Below are positions 1-4,680 of a stretch of DNA of 12,284 nt, in pieces (positions within the stretch are counted from its first letter, which is position 1; every line of letters begins with the position of its first letter). Source of the DNA: DYGT01 sp964607795. GTDB taxonomy: Bacteria; Patescibacteriota; Microgenomatia; UBA8517. Made by a program: the position numbers and the translations under genes. The stretch lies in contig CAZSLA010000026.1 of assembly GCA_964607795.1 (NCBI GenBank), positions 1 through 12,284 on the forward strand, read 5' to 3'. The notes under the pieces are model-generated. The model had not been told where the DNA came from. It was given only the letters and a program-made list of their open reading frames with translations, and ran no database searches.

Positions 1-823
1 AGATAAAAAGCATAAGTTTTTTGAGCTCGGGCGGGCGCTTTAAGCCCTCCATTAAATGATGATTTAATTCCGGCAGTTCAAAGGCCAGAGCAAAATTTTT
101 GGCCGTTTCATTAAGTTGGTTTTTAAATACATGCATGGATCCAACCAAGTGCTCGCTGGCCACCAAAACCGGCAGTCTGTGTACCAGCTCACGGGCCATT
201 TTCTTTGCCAGGTTCGTGTCCTCATTTTTATCAACGGCAAAATCCGAGAGAAAAACTCTCAGGTTTTTGACGCTTTCGGCCAATTCCTCATCGCTTAAAC
301 TGATAAAATCACAGCTTGCCAAGATGGCCAAAATAACGCCCAAACCATAGCCCAAACCTAGCCTGGGTTGGTTGCTGGGGTTTTTGTCAATAGGAAAGAT
401 GAATTTATCCGCAACCTCACCTTCTGGCATTTCTGAAAGCTTGCCTCCGCCGGCTACAATAAAAACCTGGGTGCCCTGGGAAATGGCCTGGTGGTAGGCA
501 CTTATGGTTTCTTCAGTGCTGCCGGAATAAGAGGAAATAATCACCAACGAATCCGGGCCCAGGGACTGCGAAATTTGGTAATGGTTGATGATTTCGATTG
601 GCGAGCGCGCATGTGGAAAAACGCTTTTGATTACCCTGCCCGCCAGGGCCGAGCCGCCCATGCCGCAGATAGCCACCCGTCTTGCCAGTCGACATTTTTG
701 CGGCTCGATCTTAGATCTAACCAGGTTTATTCCGTCTTCCATCTGGTCAGCCAGATTTCTGATAGAAGCCAATACATCCGGATAGTTTACTTGCGAATTG
801 TCATTAGGCAGAGTGTTATTCAT
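1..823 (-). CDS. Bifunctional phosphoglucose/phosphomannose isomerase (SIS family), 3' end cut by the window
   Basis: Interconverts fructose-6-P with glucose-6-P and mannose-6-P in the cytoplasm. The reading frame is open from the ATG at 823 to the window edge (274 residues seen; the family is about 300-350 aa), so the C-terminus is missing. An SIS sugar-phosphate-binding fold is visible: glycine-rich CGMGGSALAG (about residues 53-62) and the phosphate-binding SSYSGSTEET (97-106). Further on, NETAKNFALAFELPELNHH carries E239 and H255. Their spacing of 16 residues equals that of catalytic E203 and H219 in the Pyrobaculum enzyme of this family, which differs from classical Pgi. The ATG overlaps the stop of the phosphomutase gene by one base (TGATG), so the two are probably translationally coupled and supply one sugar-phosphate route. 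No Shine-Dalgarno is seen. The family call is firm; substrate preference is inferred. Confidence 0.9.
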   Translation of the reverse strand, partial: MNNTLPNDNSQVNYPDVLASIRNLADQMEDGINLVRSKIEPQKCRLARRVAICGMGGSALAGRVIKSVFPHARSPIEIINHYQISQSLGPDSLVIISSYSGSTEETISAYHQAISQGTQVFIVAGGGKLSEMPEGEVADKFIFPIDKNPSNQPRLGLGYGLGVILAILASCDFISLSDEELAESVKNLRVFLSDFAVDKNEDTNLAKKMARELVHRLPVLVASEHLVGSMHVFKNQLNETAKNFALAFELPELNHHLMEGLKRPPELKKLMLFI

Positions 824-2238
824 CAGTCAAATGCGTGGGTGTTTACACCCTCGCTCCATATGATTTGATCGTATTTTTCCAGGATTTTTTTTATGCTTTG
901 TTTTAGCTGATCGTATTGTTCCTGGGTCTTGCCTTCAAATTTTATCGTAATGTACGGGCCGTTTTGACTGGCGCGGATGATGACCATTTTATCTTGAGTG
1001 TCGGCGCGAAAGCCGTCAATGGCTGTATACTGGGCATCTGGGAAAAGCTTTCGGATATCGTCGGCGATCTCGTTATTAACCAGGTTAAACTTAACTTCAT
1101 CGGCGAGGCCAAGTTTTATCTCGGGGCTCGAGATATATTTGGGAATGTCCAAAAGCGCCTCTTTTAGGCTTGTTTTTGTCCGATGCAAATACTGAAGCAG
1201 CCGCAGTGTAGAAAAGGCGCCGTCGTCGTGGCCGTAAAAATTATCCATAAAGAAAAAGTGCCCGGAGAGTTCCCCGCCAAAAGGTGCGCGTTCTTCTTTG
1301 ACGCGGGCCTTGATAAAGCTGTGACCCGTCTTTTCCATGATCGCCTTGCCGCCTGCGGCCACAATCACATCCGAGGTTGCTTTGGAGCAGAGAGTATTAA
1401 ATACAATCGGGCTTCCGGGTAGATAATACAAGATGTCTTTGGCAAAAAGCGCCACCAGTACGTCATTCCAGATTAGGTTGCCCTCACTATCCACAAAGCC
1501 CACGCGGTCGCCATCTGAATCATAAGCCAGACCCAGGTCCGCCCTTTCTTCCAACACCCGCTTGGCCAACCTTTCCAGGACATCCTTATCAGTAGGGTCC
1601 GGCGTGCCTAGAGGGAAGCTTGGGTCCAGGTTGGTATTTTGCTCAATCACCTCACAGCCCACACTGCGCAAAATATCGGGTAAAAAGATGCCGGTTGTGG
1701 CGTTGCTTGCATCAAGCACAATTTTAAGCTTGACATCCTTAAGCTGGACTCGTTTTAAAAGGTCCTCTTTGTAAGCCAGAAAGACGTCATCTTCTTGGAT
1801 CTCCCCTTTTGTGCCCCAGGTTTTAAAGTCTCTGGTTTCGGTAATTTGCCTCAGCTCCTGAATCTCGCTGGTTACCAGGGTATCCGAAAAGCCGACTGCA
1901 AGCTTAAGGCCGTTATATTCCTTTGGGTTGTGGGAAGCGGTGATGATGGCTCCGCCTTTTGTGAGGTAGCGATACTGGGCGAAGTACATAATCTGCGTGA
2001 GTGTGAGTCCAATGTCGATAATATTTATGCCGGCCTCGCTTAAGGCATGCATAAAAGCCTGCTGGTAGCTTTCTGAAGTTGCGCGCATGTCGCGGCCCAC
2101 GACCGCGTGCCTTATTTGCCGCCTGAATAAAAATGTAGCATAGGCTTTGCCTAAAAGATCCATTATTTCTAGGCTTAAGTCCGTGTCCACAAGCGCACGG
2201 ATGTCGTAGCCACGGAATATGTTTGGGTTTAAAGCCAT
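823..2238 (-). CDS. Phosphomannomutase/phosphoglucomutase (alpha-D-phosphohexomutase)
   Basis: Moves phosphate between C6 and C1 of mannose or glucose phosphates, supplying mannose-1-P or glucose-1-P for nucleotide sugars. The protein is 471 aa, normal for the PMM/PGM family. Seen in order: N-terminal FRGYDIRA; the catalytic serine loop TASHNP (S102 is the phosphorylated serine); the metal loop YDSDGDR (D240, D242, D244); the sugar-binding loop GGELSGH (E323, S325); and a C-terminal phosphate-binding loop with R422 and S424 (RASQNGP, where the family often has RxSxTEP). All active-site loops are intact. The start follows the stop of the delta-like gene by 4 bp, and the stop overlaps the ATG of the isomerase gene. 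The upstream sequence GAATAAGTTA has no Shine-Dalgarno, so expression probably depends on the operon. Sugar specificity cannot be read from the sequence. Confidence 0.95.
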   Translation of the reverse strand: MALNPNIFRGYDIRALVDTDLSLEIMDLLGKAYATFLFRRQIRHAVVGRDMRATSESYQQAFMHALSEAGINIIDIGLTLTQIMYFAQYRYLTKGGAIITASHNPKEYNGLKLAVGFSDTLVTSEIQELRQITETRDFKTWGTKGEIQEDDVFLAYKEDLLKRVQLKDVKLKIVLDASNATTGIFLPDILRSVGCEVIEQNTNLDPSFPLGTPDPTDKDVLERLAKRVLEERADLGLAYDSDGDRVGFVDSEGNLIWNDVLVALFAKDILYYLPGSPIVFNTLCSKATSDVIVAAGGKAIMEKTGHSFIKARVKEERAPFGGELSGHFFFMDNFYGHDDGAFSTLRLLQYLHRTKTSLKEALLDIPKYISSPEIKLGLADEVKFNLVNNEIADDIRKLFPDAQYTAIDGFRADTQDKMVIIRASQNGPYITIKFEGKTQEQYDQLKQSIKKILEKYDQIIWSEGVNTHAFD

Positions 2239-2242
2239 TAAC

Positions 2243-2914
2243 TTATTCTAGATGCGTCATCAGGATCAGGTCAAGCGAAGTTGCCAAGGGGGGGCCACCG
2301 GTTTTGGCATCCACATCCGCCTGCGCCAAATCCTTGATAAAGCTTTTTAATCTTGATTCATCAAATGCCCGTGCCTGGGCTATGATTTTATTTGCTCTCC
2401 AGTTGGGATAGGGCAAATTGCCGTCGAGCTTCGCTATGGTCAGGTCCCGCAGGTGTTGGGCCAACAAAGCCAAAACAAATTCCGGCGGCTCGGTCTTTTT
2501 TATCACCTGCAGTTTTTTCAATGCAGAAGCTGCGTTTTTGGGCTTTATATCCTCCAAAAAAGTAAAAATAATTTTGGGGAGTTTAAAAACTTCAAAGCTC
2601 GTGTTTTTGGGGAGGGACCTGATCAGCCTTTGGCCAAGCTCTTTTCTGTGCCAGATTAAAAGATTGGTTTCCAACCTGGTGTGGTTTTTTTCTAACCATT
2701 TAAGCTCATGGCTGGGTATCTTATCCACATCCTCAATGACATAAAGTTGGTTGGTATTAAACAAAGACGCATTTATAAGCCCGTCAAGCGCGGATAAATC
2801 CTGGCCGTTTAAGTGCACCACTTCCCAGCCGCGCGCCTTTACCCTGGACATGATGCTATAAAAGCGCTCGCGCGAGAGCGTCACATGATCTCCGTGGATG
2901 AGAGTGATTTTCAT
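2243..2914 (-). CDS. holA: DNA polymerase III delta-like clamp-loader subunit, short form
   Basis: Delta is the clamp-loader subunit that opens the beta sliding clamp. This protein has 223 aa against about 330-350 in most bacteria. The N-terminus (LIHGD, then a segment ending in LNGQDLS) resembles the delta AAA+ fold without a Walker A motif. It continues with a LFNTNQLYVIED stretch typical of delta. The C-terminal third has the helical-domain pattern: FVLALLAQHLRDL, then KIIAQARAFDESRLKSFI, then LAQADVDAKTG, followed by the final helix. About 100 residues of the usual middle and linker are absent. The ATG overlaps the end of the metallopeptidase gene (ATGA). Family assignment rests on pattern recognition, not a database match. 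A distant delta-prime or an uncharacterised DnaX-related protein is less likely because the AxxDxxxKTG tail is delta-like. Confidence 0.75.
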   Translation of the reverse strand: MKITLIHGDHVTLSRERFYSIMSRVKARGWEVVHLNGQDLSALDGLINASLFNTNQLYVIEDVDKIPSHELKWLEKNHTRLETNLLIWHRKELGQRLIRSLPKNTSFEVFKLPKIIFTFLEDIKPKNAASALKKLQVIKKTEPPEFVLALLAQHLRDLTIAKLDGNLPYPNWRANKIIAQARAFDESRLKSFIKDLAQADVDAKTGGPPLATSLDLILMTHLE

Positions 2915-3381
2915 GTCATTTCATAGTTTTTGATCATACTTTTGAGTTTCGTGTTGAAGCTGCCTTTGCCGCGTCTGGTGTGCGGGAGTAATGCGCCGCT
3001 TATGCTTTTGGGAATGTGTGCAAGCTCATGCAAAAGAATCCGATCCTTATCTTTTTGTGGTAAAGCATCGAATTTTTCGGATATAACTTCGATGACATAC
3101 AAGGGCTTTTGATTTAGTGCCAATTGCCATATCCGCCCTAGGCCCCAGATTCGGGCATAGGCGCGCGTCTGTGCATTGACCGAGCGGAAGCACTTGATAT
3201 TGACTCCCTTAATCCAGTCAAGCTCGGCGCTTGTGATCAAATGCTTAATTCGGGTATTGATGTCTGCCGCGGGTAGCCAGTCTATTTTTTTAGATTTTAT
3301 AGATTTCCGCGCCCTCTTTGAGTGGATTTTGGGTTTTAATCCCGACAGTTTCGCCTTTTTTGGCAATTGTAACTTTTTCAT
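2911..3381 (-). CDS. Putative zinc metallopeptidase (HELxH, phage-metallopeptidase-like family)
   Basis: The core is YVIEVISEKFD, then RILLHELAHIPKSISG and LLPH. HELAH is a gluzincin-type zinc site (two His plus catalytic Glu), and the distal LLPH may supply a further ligand. This arrangement matches the 'putative (phage) metallopeptidase' family common in CPR and archaeal genomes; its substrate is unknown and no signal peptide is seen. The start is uncertain. The ATG used here (3381) gives 156 aa but overlaps the preceding gene by 92 bp, and its first 30 or so residues are lysine-rich, which looks like an A-rich neighbour read out of frame. The recognisable domain begins with DWLPAADI near 3282. 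The only standard start downstream is TTG at 3240, which would cut into the domain. The gene ends in ATGA overlap with the delta-like gene. It might be a regulatory protease or degenerate; the HELxH motif argues for activity. Confidence 0.75.
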   Translation of the reverse strand: MKKLQLPKKAKLSGLKPKIHSKRARKSIKSKKIDWLPAADINTRIKHLITSAELDWIKGVNIKCFRSVNAQTRAYARIWGLGRIWQLALNQKPLYVIEVISEKFDALPQKDKDRILLHELAHIPKSISGALLPHTRRGKGSFNTKLKSMIKNYEMT

Positions 3382-3541
3382 TTTCTTTTTGGATAGATTC
3401 GATGCTTTGGGTAAACAGATCCTCGCCACCGCGGACAAAGCGTACTCTATCGCCCACCCCGATCGCGTTTGTTAGCTCTACAATAGCAACCTTGATCTTA
3501 CCATAATAATGCGTGACTGTTCCGATTTTATAATTGTCCAT
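3290..3541 (-). CDS. Small EF-Tu domain-2-like protein (translation elongation factor-like, function unknown)
   Basis: An 83 aa protein starting MDNYKIGTVTHYYGKIKVAI and containing VGDRVRFVRG, VTIAKKGETVGIK and a closing LKEGAEIYKI. The pattern of alternating beta strands, with KKGETVGIK followed by KEGAEIYKI, is that of the beta-barrel domain II of EF-Tu/SelB-type GTPases. No GTPase domain is attached. Stand-alone proteins of this kind are annotated as 'translation elongation factor-like protein' in many bacteria and archaea; no function is established as far as I know. The frame stays open upstream to 3745, but that part is a shadow of ruvC. The ATG at 3541 fits the family N-terminus and overlaps the ruvC end by 14 bp. 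No Shine-Dalgarno is seen, so coupling to ruvC translation is likely. Confidence 0.8.
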   Translation of the reverse strand: MDNYKIGTVTHYYGKIKVAIVELTNAIGVGDRVRFVRGGEDLFTQSIESIQKENEKVTIAKKGETVGIKTQNPLKEGAEIYKI

Positions 3542-4028
3542 TTTGAGTTGTAATATGGCACAAAGCAACCGCCAAAGCATCAGCTGCATTGTCAAAATGT
3601 GTCTTGCCGCCCTTCTTCTTTCTAATACTGGCACCCAAGAATTTCCGTACCGCTTTTTGAATAGCCAGTTTATCGGCCCTGCCGTTTCCGGAAACCATTT
3701 TCTTAATGCTGCCTGGAGCATATTCATACACCGGAATGTCGGCAATAGCCGCGCTATAAAGCATCACGCCTTGGGCCTGGCCCACGCGGATCGCGGTCTT
3801 GGCATTCGTCGCAAAAAAAAGCTTTTCTATTGCCAGGACATCTGGCTTATGGAGGGAGATGATTTTACTTAATTGGAGCTGGATGCTTGCCAGGCGCTTG
3901 CCAGCGCTTAAATCTTTTTTGGTTTCGATGAGGCCATAGCCAATAACTTTGAGAGAATTGTTTCCGTTTATTTTAATCAGGCCATAACCTGTAGTTGCGG
4001 TTCCTGGGTCTATACCCAAAATGATCAT
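3528..4028 (-). CDS. ruvC: Crossover junction endodeoxyribonuclease RuvC
   Basis: Holliday-junction resolvase that acts with RuvAB in recombination and replication-fork repair. The 166 aa length is normal for the family. Motifs: LGIDPGTATTGYG with catalytic D7; AIEKLFF with E68; GSIKKMVSGNGRADK, the usual conserved helix region; and FDNAADALAVALCH with D150. E. coli D138 aligns with N147, while an Asp sits one residue earlier (D146). An in-frame GTG at 4043 would add five residues. I chose the ATG at 4028 because family members begin a few residues before LGIDPG, and because a TATAAT box ends 6 nt upstream, making this ATG the probable transcript 5' end. It is the first gene of a tight six-gene run reaching the left edge. 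ruvA and ruvB are not in the window. Confidence 0.95.
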   Translation of the reverse strand: MIILGIDPGTATTGYGLIKINGNNSLKVIGYGLIETKKDLSAGKRLASIQLQLSKIISLHKPDVLAIEKLFFATNAKTAIRVGQAQGVMLYSAAIADIPVYEYAPGSIKKMVSGNGRADKLAIQKAVRKFLGASIRKKKGGKTHFDNAADALAVALCHITTQNGQL

Positions 4029-4034
4029 GGCTTC

Positions 4035-4040
4035 ATTATA
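4035..4040 (-). promoter_or_regulatory. Probable -10 box of the ruvC operon promoter
   Basis: A perfect TATAAT lies 6 nt upstream of the chosen ruvC ATG. Transcription from about 7 nt after the box would begin at the ATG, giving a leaderless mRNA. No good -35 hexamer is seen at 16-18 bp spacing, and the bases before the box (GTG) are not an extended -10, so promoter strength is uncertain. The geometry matches the dnaE and rplS promoters. Confidence 0.55.
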
Positions 4041-4060
4041 CACAAGTTTGACAAAAGGGT

Positions 4061-4170
4061 ATTGGAGAAAAAGCTAGGAGACGGTGTGTGGTTGGTGGAG
4101 AGAAAGATAAGAAAGGGCGCAGATGGGCTGTGCGTATCTCCGATCTAACCTCTCCCACACCGTCTCCAAT
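4061..4170 (-). other. 110 nt inverted-repeat element: structured RNA or miniature-element candidate
   Basis: The outermost 8 nt are complementary (ATTGGAGA at 4061-4068, TCTCCAAT at 4163-4170). A perfect 12 bp inverted repeat lies inside them (GGAGACGGTGTG at 4077-4088, its complement at 4156-4167), sharing bases with the outer pair. Nested further in are GGAGAG/CTCTCC (4097-4102 with 4150-4155), AGATA/TATCT (4105-4109 with 4135-4139) and CGCA/TGCG (4118-4121 with 4131-4134). The right end abuts the tRNA 3' end. On the minus strand it would be transcribed after the tRNA. It could be a processed structured RNA, an elaborate terminator, or a small non-autonomous element. I cannot name a family. 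No open frame of note. Confidence 0.5.
4068..4167 (-). terminator. Terminator-like stem after the tRNA gene
   Basis: Read on the minus strand, the 12 bp GC-rich stem GGAGACGGTGTG/CACACCGTCTCC is followed by TAG, C and five T residues (4068-4072). This resembles an intrinsic terminator for the tRNA transcript, except that the loop is about 67 nt and itself folded. It would separate the tRNA from the ruvC promoter. The unusual loop size keeps confidence moderate. Confidence 0.45.
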
Positions 4171-4257
4171 GCGCCTGACAGGATTTGAACCTGTGATCTT
4201 TGTGATGTCGACTAAAATTGCCGACTCACACTGCTCTGCCAACTGAGCTACAGGCGC
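4170..4257 (-). tRNA. tRNA with abnormally long anticodon arm; isotype not assignable
   Basis: Canonical parts on the minus strand are: acceptor GCGCCTG pairing CAGGCGC (7 bp); TA at 8-9; D arm GCTC-AGTTGGCA-GAGC; T arm ACAGG-TTCAAAT-CCTGT; and discriminator A. CCA is not encoded. The total is 88 nt, 15 more than a class I tRNA. The extra bases lie between the D arm and the variable region. That segment folds as TGTGA+GTCGGC, a 7 nt loop AATTTTA, then GTCGAC+A+TCACA: an 11 bp helix with one bulged A instead of a 5 bp anticodon stem. Position 33 of that loop would be A, not the near-universal U. A class II reading with a normal anticodon arm and long variable arm does not pair. It may be intron-bearing, a tRNA-like RNA, or a decayed gene. 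A consensus promoter argues that it is transcribed. Confidence 0.65.
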
Positions 4258-4268
4258 GATAGAGCCTT

Positions 4269-4296
4269 ATTATAGTAAGATTTTGGTGTTTGTCAA
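4269..4296 (-). promoter_or_regulatory. Consensus sigma70 promoter of the tRNA gene
   Basis: Perfect -35 TTGACA (4291-4296) and perfect -10 TATAAT (4269-4274), separated by 16 bp. The predicted start near 4262 leaves about five bases of leader before the mature tRNA 5' end at 4257. The -35 box contains the TGA stop codon of rplS. This is the strongest promoter match in the window. Confidence 0.85.
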
Positions 4297-4643
4297 GCCT
4301 TTTTTCTGCGGGCGCGGGAGTAAATCTCCTCAATTTCCTTGGGGCTTTTGCGGCGCGTGTAGTAGAGCTTTGCCTGGCGGATACCGCGCTTGCCTTCGCG
4401 CACCACATGGATCTCCTCAATTAAAGGGGAATTCAAAGGGTAAATTTGTTCAATGCCGATTTTTTGTGAACCGATTCTCCGAACTGTGAAGCTTTTGCCT
4501 GTCCCTTCACCTTTGATGCCAATGACCATTCCCTCAAAGACCTGGCTACGGGTTTTTTTGCCGCCTTCAATGATTTGCTGGCGGACGCGGATGACGTCCC
4601 CTACTCCAAAAGCAACTTCGTTGTGACTGGCTGTTATTGCCAT
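4293..4643 (-). CDS. rplS: 50S ribosomal protein L19 (bL19)
   Basis: A 116 aa protein, normal for bL19, a large-subunit protein at the interface with the 30S subunit. Family marks in order: FGVGDVIRVRQQIIEGGKKT (about 12-31), SQVFEGMVIGIKGEG, SFTVRRIGSQKIGIEQIYPL (where the family has FTVRRIS.GVGVER.FPL), SPLIEEIHVVREGK, and QAKLYYTRRK near the end. The tail is very basic. It lies 33 bp after dnaE and has its own promoter, which predicts a transcript beginning at or one base before the ATG. No Shine-Dalgarno is seen. It is not next to trmD or rimM in this window, unlike the classical rpsP-rimM-trmD-rplS operon. Confidence 0.97.
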   Translation of the reverse strand: MAITASHNEVAFGVGDVIRVRQQIIEGGKKTRSQVFEGMVIGIKGEGTGKSFTVRRIGSQKIGIEQIYPLNSPLIEEIHVVREGKRGIRQAKLYYTRRKSPKEIEEIYSRARRKKA

Positions 4644-4650
4644 AGGAGTT

Positions 4651-4680
4651 ATTGTAACCCAAAACCCGGGGCATTTTCAA
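4651..4680 (-). promoter_or_regulatory. Promoter of rplS, predicted leaderless
   Basis: The -35 TTGAAA (4675-4680) and -10 TACAAT (4651-4656) are 18 bp apart. Seven bases separate the -10 from the rplS ATG, so the start point falls at or next to the ATG. The -35 box overlaps the TGA stop of dnaE. Confidence 0.7.

Noticed and set aside
491..868. 125-codon plus-strand open frame over the isomerase gene
   Set aside because: It is antisense to the SIS motifs of the isomerase and has no family resemblance; a shadow frame.
3275..3300. Programmed frameshift joining the EF-Tu-like gene to the metallopeptidase
   Set aside because: There is an A7 run, but it falls after the TAA stop; no slippery heptamer precedes the stop and no fused family is known to me.
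3542..3745. N-terminal extension of the EF-Tu-like protein to 3745
   Set aside because: This part is an out-of-frame reading of ruvC; the family N-terminus begins at the ATG at 3541.
4029..4043. GTG start for ruvC at 4043
   Set aside because: It lies inside and upstream of the TATAAT box and adds residues not expected before LGIDPG.
4170..4257. Reading the tRNA as class II (Ser/Leu/Tyr) with a long variable arm
   Set aside because: The 17 nt after position 26 do not form an anticodon stem-loop, while the D arm is of the class I type; the extra bases pair with each other around the anticodon region instead.
4644..4650. AGGAGTT near the rplS start as a Shine-Dalgarno site
   Set aside because: It is on the plus strand; on the coding strand it reads AACTCCT and cannot pair with the 16S tail.
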